Positions 1-11,613 of a stretch of DNA of 64,000 bases are shown piece by piece. Below the pieces are notes generated by a model. It worked only from the letters and a program-made list of their open reading frames with translations. It was not told the DNA's origin and ran no database searches. Position 1 is the stretch's first letter. Every line of letters begins with the position of its first letter. The position numbers and the translations under genes are program-made. Source of the stretch: Larimichthys crocea (lineage: Eukaryota; Chordata; Actinopteri; Sciaenidae); assembly GCF_000972845.2 (NCBI RefSeq), contig NC_040017.1, positions 314,938 through 378,937 on the forward strand, read 5' to 3'.

Positions 1-2330
1 TTTAAAAAGGCTGAGATCAGTAGTGGTGTGAATGTCAGGGGGCAGTTTGTTCCACAGTCTGGGAGCAGTCGCCCCACTGTTTAAATCTCGACCTAGGGAC
101 TTCTAACAGAAGCTGACCAGAAGAGCACAAGGCTCTGACATAATTGCAAAAAGTTAAAATCACTGAAAAGTAAGAGGGCGCCAAGCCATTAATGGCATTA
201 AAAACAGACAAGATAAGTTTAAAATCAATTCTAAAACAGACTGGAAGCCAGTGGAGTGACGACAGGGGTAATGCATTTGTGTCGGGACGTGCTTGTTAAA
301 AATCGGGCAGCAGCGTTCTGCACAAGTTGGAGACGAGAAATTGATGACTGACTGAGGCCAACGTATAGGGCATTGCAGTAGTTCAGTCTGGAACTGATGA
401 ATGTGTGGATTGCCCTCTCGAGATCCTGCCGACTGAGAAAAGACTTCACTTTGGCCAGGAGACTGAGCTGAAAAAAGCTTGTGCTGACAACAGAGCTTAT
501 CTATTTGTCAAATTTGAGCCCACTATCAAATGTTACCCAAAGATTTTGACATTTGATTTAAAAAGGGGGGCCAGAGTGCCAGAGTTTGTGGTGAAAAAAT
601 TCAACATAGACAGAACCAAATAAAATGCATTCAGTTTTGCTGTCATTTAAGTGCAAAAAGTTATGTGCCTGCCACTGCTTTATATCTGTAATGCAGTCCA
701 CCAGCTTAGTAAGGGCAGTGTTTTTGTTTGGTCTCATGGGCAAATATATCTGCAAATCGTCGGCATAAAAGTGAAAAGACAGGTTGCGTTTTTTTATAAT
801 TGATCCCAAAGGTAGCATATACAATGAAAACAGAATAGGGCCACGAATAGATCCCTGTGGCACCCCACATGGCAGGGATGCACTTGAGGAGCAGTGGTCA
901 CCAATCACAACAGAGAAACTCCTGTTTGCCAGGTATGGTCTAAACCACTGGAGAGTGGTGCAACGGATGCCAACGTACTGCTCTAGGCAAGATACAAGGA
1001 CTGCATGGTCGACTGTGTCAAAGGCCATTGTGAGGTCCAGCAGCACTAGCACAGCAGGATTCCCAGCATCCACAGACAACTTTTTCTAAAACCTAAGAAA
1101 GAAAAGGCAAGTGGGAGACAGGTCTAAAATTGGAGAGCACAGAGGGGTCAAGATGTGTGTTTTTTTAGGGAGGCCTAACCATAGCTGGAACAGACCCTAG
1201 ACAAATGTCTATAAAAACAAGCAGACTTGACGCAACAGAACTCAGAACCTCCTTCAAAAACTTGGCTGGAAAGGTATCTAAGGGACAGTTCGTGGGTTTC
1301 ATGACACTAACCACCTTATTAAAAGACGACAGAGAAATGGTCTCAAACCACTCAAAACAGCAGTCTGTGCCGGAGGAGCACAGACATCATCAAGGGGCAT
1401 ATTCATATTACAGATATTCTGCCTGACAGATGCCACTTTATCAGTGAAAAAAGACAAACTTTTTGCAGGTTGCAGTGGAGGCATCGGACAGGACAGTGGG
1501 GCGTGGATTAATGACAGAATCAATAGTATTAAATAGCAGTCTTGGATGATGAGAGCTGTTAGCTATCATAGAGGACAAATATTTGGACTTGGCTTCCTTT
1601 AGAGCTCTCTGGTAAGCAGCCAAACTGTCCCTTAACCAGCCCAGGGATACATGCAGTTTATCCTTTTTCCACAGCCGTTCAGCCTGTCTGCATTGTTGTC
1701 TGAGCAGACGGGTGTAGTCATTCAACCAGGGATCTGAATTGGTTTTGGTAGTTTTTTGCCGAAAAGGGGCAACAGAGCCAAGAATCGCAGAACATGTTGA
1801 ATGAAAAGTAGAGAGTAGGTTGTCTGGACAAAGGGGAGGAACCAGCCAACAGTCATAAAGCAGCTGAGAGTTCCTGAAGGCAGCAGCAAACTCCCCAGCC
1901 GTTGATGGAGTAAAGATTTGGCGTCTGCGAGCTGGGGAAACTGGCTTATTGGCAGGTGGGAGGCAGCAAAGTCGAAAACAACAGGGAGGTGATCCAAGAT
2001 AGCAGTGTCGGCTATTTCTCTGAGGGAAACTGAAAGCCCATGAGAAATGACAAGGTCAAGAGTGTGCCCATGCTCATGTGTTGGTGCATTAACAGATTGA
2101 GTAAGATCAAAAGAATCTAAAAGGCCTTTGAATTCATTGGCCAGTTGGCCAAACATGAATATTAAAGTCTCCACAAATCAACAATTTATCAAACTTTGGG
2201 ATAAACTCAGACAAAAACTCAGAGAACTCTAAGAAAGTTATTAAATCTGGGTGGGCGATAAACTGTGGCACAGCACAGGGCAGGTGAGGTCAATCACGAA
2301 CAGCTGCAGTTCGAAGCTGGAGTAATTATT
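1..2330 (-). mobile_element. L2-like LINE, decayed, runs off the left edge
   Basis: Minus-strand fragments in several frames spell a non-LTR retrotransposon. The 5' side (about 2330-1730) carries an endonuclease piece with GDFNIHV at about 2165 and LDLVISHGL. The middle (1725-1441) is the linker with a YL.SMI..S.H.PRLLFNTI pattern. The reverse transcriptase (1079-558) has LLDLTMAFDTVDH, GVPQGS, and the catalytic FYADDLQIYLP. The end (449-1) has SSRLNYCNALY, LQLVQNAAAR and a final LWNKLPPDIH block. The style matches vertebrate L2-clade elements. Frames are broken, so it is dead. The 3' end lies left of the window. Confidence 0.85.
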
Positions 2331-2705
2331 AGAGGTTATTATTTAGTTATTATTATTTTATTATTATTATTATTTATTATTTATGTATTTAGTTCTGTTT
2401 CTTAACAACAATGTTAAGACTGATCTGGACTCTGGACTCTTGCATGTTCATGTAAATGTTGTAAACAGGATGTTTATGATATGTCAAAATATGTGAAAGG
2501 GGAAATGATTGCATGTTGCAAACCTGGTGCACCACCAGGTCAGCCAGTCTTAACTTTAAGACTTAAACTAAATGAAAGACAAATTTTAAGCCTGAAGATT
2601 TTGCAGCTCTAACCCTCGGATATTTTAACCTAAGAGCTGTACTTTGATAGTAAAATTTAAAATGACTGTGTTTCTGCACTACAGTGCCACTGACTTGTAA
2701 GTGGG
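2331..2705. other. AT-rich non-coding DNA, no gene seen
   Basis: It begins with a TTATTATT-type low-complexity tract (about 2337-2391) and continues as unique-looking AT-rich sequence. No ORF or domain is recognised. It may belong to the repeat that follows. Confidence 0.5.
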
Positions 2706-2900
2706 CCATTAAAAGCAGTCAGCCCAGCTCAGTGTCTGTCTTTTAGCCTTTTATTTCACCAAGCTCTGTCTGGCAGCTTCTAGCTCGCTCACTCTCTTTT
2801 TTTCACGTCTAAGTTTCCTCCATCAGGTCTCTTCTCCTCTGTCATTACCTCCTTTTAGGCTGCTGATTGCTACATTGCCTGCTTACAGAGCTCTGGTTCT
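2706..2900. repeat. Interspersed repeat shared with 42713-42900
   Basis: The run from CAGTCAGCCCAGCTCAGTGT through the TTTATTTCACCAAG block and the CTCACTCTCT pyrimidine stretch recurs, diverged, at 42713-42900, just upstream of the BEL/Pao element. It could be part of a long terminal repeat or leader of that family, with this copy being a solo remnant. Only the similarity is visible; the LTR reading is inference. Confidence 0.45.
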
Positions 2901-2933
2901 GGTACCAGAAAACCTGCACTTTCTGTCTCAACT

Positions 2934-3405
2934 CAACTCAACTTTATTTATAAAGCCCTTTAAAGACAGCCGCAGCTGACACAAAGTGCTGTACATAAAA
3001 TAGAACATGAAATATAAGACATATAAGGCATAAAACATAAGAACAATATAAAAACAATAATAAACGATAGAACAGTGTTAAAATAATAATAAAGCAAAAA
3101 CAAAACAGAGTCTCATGCTGGGTTAAAAGCCAAGGAATAAAAATGGGTCTTAAGACGTGTTTTAGAAATGGACAGTGAAGGGGCTTGTCTAATGCGTAGA
3201 GGGAGGTCATTCCATAATTTAGGACCAGCAGCGGAAAAGGCTCTATCCCCTCTGAGCTTCTGTTTAGCCCTAGGTACCTCCAAGAGCAACTGATCAGCTG
3301 ACCTGAGGCACTGGGCAGGAGTGTATGGGTGGAGCAGCTCAGAGAGGTAAGGCGGGGTGAGACCATTTAAAGATTTAAAAACAAATAAAGCCCCTCCTGG
3401 AGCTG
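2934..3405 (-). mobile_element. 3' tail of a second L2-like LINE
   Basis: The minus-strand frame from about 3400 to 3113 encodes the C-terminal end of an L2-type pol: FKSLNGLTPPYLSELLHPY, then GDRAFSAAGPKLWNDLPL and a final SRLKTHFY-like block. The 3' end at 2934-2955 is a short tandem of CAACT followed by TTTATTTATAAAG, which is the usual L2 tail form in fish. The 5' part is missing: it abuts the opposite-strand LINE at about 3395. Confidence 0.8.
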
Positions 3406-3747
3406 CCACCTTACCGCGGTGGAGGGGTTTGCGTGTTCCAATGATCCTAGGAGCTATGTTGTCGGGGGCTTTATGCCCCTGGTAGGGTCACCCAAGGCAA
3501 ACAGGTCCTAGGTGAGGGTCCAGACAAAGTGCAGCTCAACATCCCCTGATGAAATGACAACTGACAGAACCAAGTTTCCCTTGCCCGGACGTGGGCCACT
3601 GGGGCCCCCCCCTGGAGCCAGGCCTGGGGGTGGGGCTCGTCGGCGAGGGCCTGGTGGTCGGGTCCTTACCCATGGGGCCCCCGGGGGGGAGCGGTGCGAA
3701 GAGAGATGGGCGGCAGTCGGAGGCGGGGACCCTGGCGGTCCGACCCC

Positions 3748-4531
3748 CGGTTGCAGAAGCTGGCTCTGGGGACGTGGAACGTCACCTCTCTGGCGGGGAA
3801 GGAGCCTGAGCTGGTGCACGAGGTTGAGAGGTACCGGCTAGATATAGTCGGGCTCGCCTCGACGCACAGCGTGGGTTCCGGAACCAGTTTCCTTGAGAGG
3901 GGCTGGACGCTCTACCACTCTGGAGTTGCCCCCGGCGAGAGGCGCAGAGCGGGGGTGGGACTGCTTGTTTCCCCCCGGCTCGGCGCCTGTACGTTGGGGT
4001 TCACCCCGGTGGACGAGAGGGTAGCCTCCCTTCGCCTTCGGGTGGGGGGACGGGTCCTGACTGTCGTCTGTGCTTATGCACCGAATGGCAGTTCAGAGTA
4101 CCCACCCTTTTTGGAGTCTTTGGAGGGGGTGCTGGAGAGCGCTCCCTCTGGGGACTCCCTCGTCCTCCTGGGGGACTTCAATGCTCACGTGGGCGGCGAC
4201 AGTGATTGGGAGGAACGGCCCCCCTGATCTGAACTCGAGTGGTGTTCTGTTATTGGACTTCTGTGCTCGTCATGGATTGTCCATAACGAACACCATGTTC
4301 AAGCATAAGGGTGTCCACATGTGCACTTGGCACCAGGACGCTCTCGGCTGTAGTTCGATGATCGACTTTGTGGTCGTGTCGTCAGACTTGCGGCCACATG
4401 TTTTGGACACTCGGGTGAAGAGAGGGGCGGAGCTGTCAACTGATCACCACCTGGTGGTGAGTTGGCTCCGATGGTGGGGGAGGATGGCGGTCAGACCAGG
4501 CAAGCCCAAACGTTCTGTGCGGGTTTGCTAG
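3748..4531 (+). pseudogene. LINE endonuclease (APE/EEP) region, frameshifted
   Basis: An apurinic/apyrimidinic-type endonuclease that would nick target DNA for retrotransposition. In the first frame (to 4227) it reads [27 protein letters not shown] and [11 protein letters not shown], the EEP signature blocks. After a frameshift at about 4225 the same domain continues in another frame as LLDFCARHGLSITNTMF, MIDFVVVSSDLRP and TDHHLVVS, the last being the catalytic D-H end. It stops at 4531. No single frame covers the whole domain, so it is inactive as read. Confidence 0.8.
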
Positions 4532-4636
4532 GAACGTCTGGCTGAATCTCCTGTCAGAAAGAGTTTCGACTCCTACCTCCGGGAGAGCTTCGCTCATGTC
4601 CCGGGGGAGGCAGGGGACATTGAGTCCGAGTGGACC

Positions 4637-5848
4637 TTGTTCCGTTCCTCCATTGTCGAGGCAGCCGACCGGAGCTGTGGCCGTAAGGTGGTCGGTGCCT
4701 GTCGTGGCGGTGGCCCCCGAACCCGCTGGTGGACACCGGCGGTGAGGGATGCCGTCAAGCTGAAGAAGGAGGCCTACAGAACCTTTCTGGCCTGTGGGAG
4801 TCCTGAAGCAGCTGACGGGTATCGACATGCCAAGCGGAATGCGGCCTCGGCGGTTGCGGAGGCAAAAACTCGGGCGTGGGAGGAGTTCGGTGAGGCCATG
4901 GAGAGCGACTTTCGAACGGCTTCGAGGACGTTCTGGACCACCATCCGGCGGCTCAGGCGGGGGAAGCAGTGCACTATCAACACTGTGTTCAGTGGGGACG
5001 GTGTGCTGCTGACCTCGACTGGGGACGTCTTTGGTCGGTGGAGGGAATACTTCGAAGACCTCCTCAATCCCACCAGCACGTCTTCCTTTGAGGAGGCAGA
5101 GTCTGGGGACCCCGTGGTGGTCTCGCCCATCTCTGGGGCTGAGGTCGCTGAGGTAGTCAAAAAACTCCTCGGTGGCAAGGCCCCGGGGGTGGATGAGGTC
5201 CGCCCGGAGTTCCTCAAGGCTCTGGATGTTGTGGGGCTGTCTTGGTTGACACGTCTCTGCAACATCACGTGGACATCGGGGGCAGTGCCTCTGGACTGGC
5301 AGACCGGGGTGGTGGTTCCCCTCTTCAAAAAGGGGGACCGGAGGTTGAGCTCCAACTATAGGGGGATCACACTCCTCAGCCTCCCCGGGAAGGTCTTTTC
5401 GGGGGTCCTGGAGAGGAGGGTCCGCAGGATTGTCGAACCTCGGATCCAGGAGGAGCAGTGTGGTTTTCGTCCTGGCCGTGGAACTGTGGACCAGCTCTAT
5501 ACCCTTAGCGCGGCCCTGGAGGGTGCATGGGAGTTCGCCCAACCAGTCTACATGTGTTTTGTGGACCTGGAGAAGGCGTTCGACCGTGTCCCTCGGAGGT
5601 CCTGTGGGGGGTGCTCCGGGAGTATGGGGTTCCGGACCCATTGATACAGGCTATCCGGTCCCTGTACTCTCGGTGCCAGAGCTTGGTCCGCATTGCCGGC
5701 AGTAAGTCGGACCTGTTTCCCGTGGGAGTTGGACTCCGCCAGGGCTGCCCTTTGTCACCGGTTCTGTTCATAACCTTTATGGACAGGATTTCTAGGCGCA
5801 GCCAGGGCATCGAGGGGCTGCGATTCGGTGGCCTTAGGATTGGGTCAC
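4637..5848 (+). pseudogene. LINE reverse transcriptase, frameshifted and truncated
   Basis: The reverse transcriptase half of the same element. The first frame (4637-5644) has a helical linker (RDAVKLKKEAYR, AEAKTRAWEEFGEAMES), then LGGKAPGVDEVRPEFLKAL, PLFKKGD, NYRGITLLSLPGKVFSGVLE, GFRPGRGTVDQLYTL and FVDLEKAFDRVPR. A frameshift near 5600 moves the rest into the frame holding EVLWGVLREYGVP and GLRQGCPLSPVLF. The catalytic (Y/F)ADD box is absent because the element ends first. Confidence 0.82.
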
Positions 5849-7121
5849 TGCTTTTGATTCACTTTTTCGCCAGTTTTAACTATACGCTTACAGAGGGCAG
5901 CAAATGTCTGTGTTCACTCAAGTTTGTGTTTAAAAGTGTCATGCATGTTATCACTTTTCTGATCATAGCTACACTGCAGTAACTGCCTGTATTCTGGGTC
6001 AGCAGTGAACATGTTAAAGAACTCTTATACAACCAGAGTGATAATCTGACCAGAAGTCAATCCATATGACATCAAGTGTTATTCATGCCAACTGCAGGGA
6101 AGAATAGATAAATATCCAGGAAAATTTTTAAGTTCAGTTCATTTCAGTGGATTCACTGTGAGAAGAGGAGGGGATGTCTGAATAGCTTTAAGTCTTTCAC
6201 AAAGTTATCTGCTGTCGTCTTTGCAGGTTCACCTACACAGAGGATCCGAACTACGGCCCATTCCTGGAGAGTTGGCTGGAAATTTCTCAGAACGCACCTA
6301 CTGGGAGCTGCTGGTCAAGAAAACCAACAACCATACAATAAGACCTGATGTTGGTGAGTCAGCCACCAGTCAACATCCATTCAAATCAGCTAATTACCTT
6401 GTTAGGGCCCAAGCACCGACAGCAGTGCGGGGACCTATTGGAACTGAAGGAATTTTTCCGCACTATTATTATTTTACCTCTTTTCCCTCTTCTGGGACGA
6501 AATACGTGCCCGTAACCTTTAGCGTTTTGCCAGCGCGTCATGCCTGTGAAAAAATGTGATAATTTGGCGGCCGCGTGCATTGGCGTTGCAAAATGTCTCT
6601 ATAGTGCCCCCTACAAATTTTCAAAAACAGCAAATAAATGGGGTGACTTTGGCGTAGGATGACAAAATTCGTTACACGCATGTGTCATACCCAGACGCGC
6701 AAAAATGCTTATGGACACCATGGTGCCAGATGCACAGGAAGTCGGCCATTTTGGGTGGAAGTTGCATTTTGGCGCCATTTTGGCCCATTTCCACACCTCG
6801 CCTATGATCAAACTCGTCCTACAGATTAAATGCTAACAGCTTCAAACTTGGCCAGGTTATTCTTAAGCCATGGGGGATTAAAAGTTATAGACAACTTTTC
6901 CAAAGTCTGAACGGCGTGGCCGTGGCGATGCCTCAAATTTGGATGACTTGCCACTGCTCGCCACAAAACACAAAGTCGCTTAAAACTACCCCGACGTGCG
7001 CCGTTGCGAGGGCCCATACATCACTGCTTACAGCTTTAATTTGATTTTGATTTTCTTTGCAGGTATTGGATTTTACATTCCGGAGGCAAATGACATGATC
7101 ATCCTGAAGTATAACAAGTAG
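5849..7121 (+). pseudogene. DUF4430-like secreted protein gene, copy A (exons 3-4 only)
   Basis: A remnant of the local gene family. It begins abruptly inside intron 2: 5849 onward matches copy C from 18357. Exon 3 is 6227-6353, between TTTGCAG and GTGAGT. It encodes FTYTEDPNYGPFLES and then lacks 10 nt relative to copy C, removing the VNG loop and shifting the frame. Exon 4 is 7063-7121, encoding GIGFYIPEANDMIILKYNK and TAG; it is one codon shorter than in copy C and has Phe where the others have Cys. Exons 1-2 and the promoter are absent, replaced by the LINE. Intron 3 carries a repeat insertion (6404-7035). It cannot make the normal protein. Confidence 0.85.
6404..7035 (-). mobile_element. 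AGCTGCAAGCAGCG...GGGCCCT repeat in intron 3 of copy A
   Basis: The segment starts AGGGCCCAAGCACCGACAGC and ends with CACTGCTTACAGCT, so its ends match, in opposite orientation, those of the 2-kb element at 31287-33291. The equivalent introns of copies C (18869-18960) and E have no such insert, giving an empty-site comparison. It has no coding capacity. The class is unknown to me; it is a short non-autonomous or deleted copy. Confidence 0.7.
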
Positions 7122-7850
7122 TAAAGGCTCAGCAGTGACTGGACATCAGCGTGGCATTATTGGGTTTATATGGAATCATTATCAATCAGCTAAAATCTAT
7201 TTGTATTTGTTGTTCACTAAGAAATAACATCTGAATACATGACTCTTACTGTACTACGTGTACATAGAGTAAAAAAAAACATGTTTATTAATGCTACAAG
7301 GAAAGAGTTGACATGACTCTGTCTTTAATCTTTGTTCTGATGGGAATCTACCTTCATCTGATATTTCCTGTTTTTTTACCTGATACTTTTGTCTTCTCAT
7401 AACTTGGTCTGCTATATTACATACTACTGTTATACATTTGAGAATGTTTTGTGTGAATCTTCCTGAAATAAAAAAATCTAATCTGTGTTCAGCAAAATGA
7501 CTTTCATTTTCCATTTTCCTAAAGAAATCAGCAGCTTTTCTAAATGATGCAAATTATTCTGAAATTGTCCAAACTAGGCTAATCAATGGTACTAACACTC
7601 TTTAGATGCTAACCTTCCAATCACTGACGACCTTGTTAAGTATCATTCTAATTTTAATCTTCAAATGACACAAAAGCTTTCCAGTGTTTGTTTTTTGTTT
7701 TTTTTATCAAACATTCAAACATTGAACTGATTCATTTGAATGTTGCCTTTGCTTCTCAAAAGCATTTTGACCTTTTTTGTGAGCGAGAGAGTGAGTGCTT
7801 TGGTCGAGAGACAGTAACAATAACAGAGCAAGCACCGGCATTGATACCAT
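7122..7850 (+). other. 3' UTR and downstream flank of copy A
   Basis: This matches the segments after the stop codons of copy C (19023-19740) and copy E (27514-28230) nearly base for base. It contains a polyadenylation signal AATAAA at 7467-7472 and a downstream stretch shared by all three copies. The similarity ends in the CAAGCACCGGC run, where C and E carry a SINE and A does not. Confidence 0.75.
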
Positions 7851-8420
7851 AACACAGATCCTCCAGGAATTCACGATGTTGCAATTTGCAACTTTAACGC
7901 AACTTCAGTGAATCCCTGTGAATTCAGGGCGGTGTTGCAATTTTAACCAATCACTGCAACTTCCGCGCAGTCTGCACGGGGGATTAAACTCGGGTCAGGG
8001 ACGGCCGCACCTTGCGGGAGGATCCCCTCGTGGGACCTCTCCCCGGCACTGGCTGGCCCCCTGCCGGGCGCATTTCCTCCGAGGTGGTGCACCACGACTT
8101 TGCGTTTACAGCGCCCGGACCTCGCCGTTTCCCGGGGCCGTGGACTCTCATTAAAGGGTTAATGAGCTATCATCTTAATTGTTTTTATTTTCAGTTAGCT
8201 CATACTCCAAGCTGAAAGGTAATGGTCAGATTAGCTGCTTGCTGGCAGCCCTAATAAGAACACAAACTGTTTGAGAGTTTCTGTAAAATACAAATAAAAA
8301 GATAATTTTATTTGGTCATAATTTGTCTGTAGCTCATTTTGATTTAAAAAAATCGTGAAAAAATCGTATTGTGAACAAAAAATCGCGAGTCGTGAGTTGA
8401 GTGTATCGTTACATCCCTAG
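7851..8420. repeat. Unclassified insertion with a hAT-like right end
   Basis: Sequence absent from the corresponding positions of the other copies. It includes a GC-rich block (7970-8150) and ends with ATCGTTACATCCCTAG at 8405-8420, typical of hAT-type ends. From 8421 the sequence rejoins the block shared with 21276 onward. I see no left terminal repeat or complete ORF. Confidence 0.4.
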
Positions 8421-9080
8421 TGTAGATATATATTTAAGGCATGGTGTGGGGAGGGAGGATTTAAGAAGGAACTGCATCACAGAATGGAAGGTGGATTATG
8501 ACAGATGTAATAGTACACTTGTACATAAATATAATAAATATATACACTCCAAATGAAGACAATCCAAACTTTATGAATGAAATTACATTATCAAATTCAA
8601 AACGATGAAAGAATTTATAGAATATATAATGTAAGACTTTTTTTTTTAAGATAATGAACATTTATGACTTGAAGTGATCACAACAATGTCTGGGGGTCAT
8701 TTAAGAGTGCTTTCAGGAGACACAGCATTAAGATGGGGTTATGGAAATAAAACAAATATTTGATAAAGGAGAGGGGCTTAATGGATGAGATAAATGATTT
8801 GAATGAAAGACTGTAAGAAAACACACACTTTATTCATGTTACTGACAAGGAAAAAGTTAACATGACTGTCTTGAATCTTTTGTTCTGTTGGGAATCTACC
8901 TTCATCTTATATTTCCCTTCTTGTTACCTGATACCTTGATCTTCTCATAACTTGGTCTGCTAGATTACCTACTACTGTTATACATTTGAGAATGCTTTGT
9001 GTGAATCTTCCTGAAATAAAAGAGCTAAACTAAATACATCCTTTACAGAATCAATTCTGTGTTCAGCAAAATGAATTGTT
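8421..9080 (+). repeat. Duplicated downstream block of the gene array
   Basis: Matches 21276-21920 over its length, and its second half matches 28430-28690. It contains an AATAAA followed by GAGCTAAAC at about 9016, like a second, diverged 3' UTR of the array family. This suggests a further gene copy once lay upstream and has been lost. No coding exon is visible. Confidence 0.6.
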
Positions 9081-9709
9081 TTGTGTTATGATGATGTTAC
9101 ATTAATGGCCGATTAAAACAGAATTATTACTGCAAAGATGAAGATATTAAAAACACACACGCAGGGAGACCATTAGAAACTCACTACAATTAGCTGATAA
9201 TAAACCTGACCAGCTACAATCAGTACTCAATACGCAACCATAATCAAACCAACCAAACCAAACTAACAGTAGTCATCGTCACACAACCTTATCATACGCA
9301 GTGCTTCTGTAGTGTTGACAAAACCCTTACATGAAACTAAAGCTCCCTGTGCTGTCCGGGGGAAACGTGACACCACACTCCCTTTAAGAAATATGACATT
9401 TGAACAAGTCCTTATGTGTCCATAAAAACACATCACTAAAGAAACACAACAGAAAGAAAAAAAACTTCATATGTGGACAGTTGTTTTGTCAATATAATCC
9501 ATAAAAATAAAATGACTTTAAAATGATGTGTGAATTCACGACAGGTTTGCACTTTCCCATTTCTTTCCCCAATCACAGCAACCTCATACAGAGACAACAC
9601 AGTCTACACAAAAACAACAAAAACCTTGCTGACATGCAGGACAGTCTCAGTGTTCAGGCACAGGTAAATGTTTAAATAGTGTAATAAACTGCATTTAATT
9701 CATTCTTAC
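9081..9709. other. Non-coding AT-rich DNA
   Basis: No ORF with a recognisable domain. The stretch around 9300-9470 (ACATGAAACTAAAGCTCCCTG, CCTTTAAGAAATATGACATT) has weak echoes at 22120-22150 and 57700-57760, so it is probably repeat-derived. Confidence 0.4.
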
Positions 9710-9844
9710 CTAAACTCAGCATTTCCTTCCTGCTCTGCTCATATTTCCTGAAGGAGGATCTGAGCACATGTTGAGAAAGACTCAACAGGTCCAGGCTCCA
9801 CAGTGTTCTTCATATTCAGTATAAAGGAGGTTGGATGAATTCAT
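9710..9844 (-). other. Exon-like block, duplicated at 31110-31244
   Basis: On the minus strand this 135-nt block has a pyrimidine-rich acceptor (CTGTTTTCTATAG) and a GTAAGA donor. The same block with both splice signals is at 31110-31244. All three frames contain stops, so if it is an exon it is non-coding or a broken coding exon. No family recognised. Confidence 0.35.
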
Positions 9845-9977
9845 CTATAGAAAACAGAGGACAATAAAAACAGTAAAGTCATTCAGTTAACAGTCATTTA
9901 TGGTTGGAATACAGTTACAAATATCTGGTATTCTGAAATATTTGACATTGTCTTTTTGTTCTGCACAGCAGAATCAA

Positions 9978-10250
9978 ATGGTAAATGGACTGTACTTATT
10001 TAACACCGTTCTAGTCTTCCGAACACTTAAATCACTTTTACAGAACATATCACATTCATCATTCAGTGATTGGCTGCTATACAAGGTGCAAACTGCTCAT
10101 CAGGAGGGAATGGATCACTTTCACACACACACCGATGGCACAGACTTTGGGAGCAATTTGGGGTTCAGTATCTTGCTCAAGGACACTTCAACATGCAGAC
10201 TGGAGAGGCCAGGGATCAAAGCACTGATCTTCATTACCTTCATGAAATTC
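9978..10250. repeat. Common teleost interspersed repeat
   Basis: Starts with GGTAAATGGACTGTACTTAT and contains TATCTTGCTCAAGGACACTTC and GGGATCAAAGCACTGATC, phrases typical of an abundant fish repeat. Shorter pieces of the same repeat occur at 33415-33545 and 38113-38205. Non-coding. Confidence 0.6.
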
Positions 10251-10482
10251 AATTAACAACATGATTCAAGGAGTCAGCTCTCATTTTGCTTTCATTCTCT
10301 GCTGAGGTTTGAATTTTGACATTTTTAAACACTTCCTGGTTTGGGCGTAAAACAGAATACACAACTGCACTCTGACAGAAGTTGTACAGGATTAGGAAAC
10401 TGTGTGTCTTTGTGTAGGTGACAGCAGGTGTTTTCCCAGACAGGAAGAGTTGATGTTGTAATTGATCAGGTTTCATGATCTG

Positions 10483-10518
<36 letters not shown>

Positions 10519-11040
10519 GCTGCCACAGACACACGTGTCTGAAACTCCACTAAAGAGATGAAAAGTAGTTTGACAAACAGATTTACAAGGAGTGATGAGG
10601 AGACTGGAACATTCTTCAAATCAACACATGAAACGAACATAATGTACATATGTTGCATTTCTCTTTATGAGGGAAGGCTGGCAGATTCCAGAAGAAATTA
10701 CAGCAACAGTCTACAGGAGCACAAGAGGGAAACAGTTCTCCAGAGTTGTCCAAAGAAGCCACAAATGTTCTGGATCAGATAAACCATAAGCTAATCAGTT
10801 CTCTCAGTCGAAATGTCTTTGGGCAAGATACTGAACCCTAAAACCTCCTTTGCAATGACTTTCGGTCTTTGGATCACACTGGTGTTAGATATAAACCGGT
10901 GCATCTCATACAGATACTGATGGGTACTCTAATGCCCAGAGGCACAAATAAACATCAGTATAAAACAATTCAGGAATGACAGGAATTAAAAATTCTATAT
11001 GACTCAGCTGGATATTTGCCTGATGTGTGATAATTGGTTG
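10251..11040. other. Non-coding DNA upstream of copy B
   Basis: No gene recognised. A (TC)n microsatellite is at 10482-10520. From about 11030 the sequence becomes the conserved upstream region of the DUF4430-like array. Confidence 0.5.
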
Positions 11041-11071
11041 TTTCACTATCATGTGATCTGTGATTGAGCGA

Positions 11072-11079
11072 TATAAAAG
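11072..11079 (+). promoter_or_regulatory. TATA box of copy B
   Basis: TATAAAAG inside the conserved context GGTTGTTTCAC...TATAAAAGTTTCTGA, shared with copies C (17089) and E (25635). It lies about 55 nt upstream of a likely 5' non-coding exon whose GT donor follows ...CAGCTTCACAG at about 11135. An acceptor (TTTTTGAAG) precedes CTAACTCTTCAGG and the ATG exon. Confidence 0.6.
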
Positions 11080-11613
11080 TTTCTGACCTGGAGATGCTAC
11101 CATCAACAACCTTAACTTATGCTGCAGCTTCACAGGTCTGACAATTCATGTTTTTATTATCTTTATCATCTGATGTTTGAGTTTTACTTTGTTTTTGAAG
11201 CTAACTCTTCAGGTTCACAGTTTGGTTTTTAGAAGTCAGAATGAAGACACCTGCTCTGCTCTCTGTAGCTCTGCTGCTGCTGGTGGTTTCTGTGGTTCCA
11301 ACTACAAGTAAGCTTCAGCTTCAGAATAATTTTTCTTTTCCATTTTACAAAATGTTAAAATTCCTGGTCAAGGAAAGTAGTTGTAAAGGTTTTATTTTCC
11401 TGTTTTATCCTTGAGGTATCCACAAGGCTGGAACCAAACCCAGTGGACATAACAAGAATCCATCCTCAAAAGGTCGCCAGTCTCCGACATTACACATTAT
11501 TTTTCTGCTCACTATTTTATCTTCTGTGCTAACTTTGACTTTTTTTGCATTTTCTTCAGGTTCTGACCAGATCCGCATTACTGTTCTGGTGACAAACGCT
11601 GTAACAAACGCCC

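Larger units (their letters stand above)
3391..5848 (+). mobile_element. APE-type LINE, 3'-truncated inside reverse transcriptase
   Basis: This is a GC-rich plus-strand non-LTR element. It begins with a leader (3391-3690) containing the phrase GGGGGCTTTATGCCCCTGG, followed by an endonuclease region and a reverse transcriptase. It stops at about 5848, after the RT motif block LRQGCPLSPVLF and the run GGLRIGSLL, just before the expected catalytic DD. The next bases are intron 2 of a DUF4430-like gene copy. The RT style (NYRGITLLS, GFRPGRGT) resembles RTE- or I/Nimb-like fish elements; I cannot fix the clade. Reading frames are broken at about 4225, 4531 and 5600. Confidence 0.85.

Noticed and set aside
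4436..5641. A 401-codon minus-strand open frame across the GC-rich LINE
   Set aside because: It is the antisense shadow of the LINE reverse transcriptase; it is Pro/Arg-rich with no domain, while the plus strand shows clear RT motifs.
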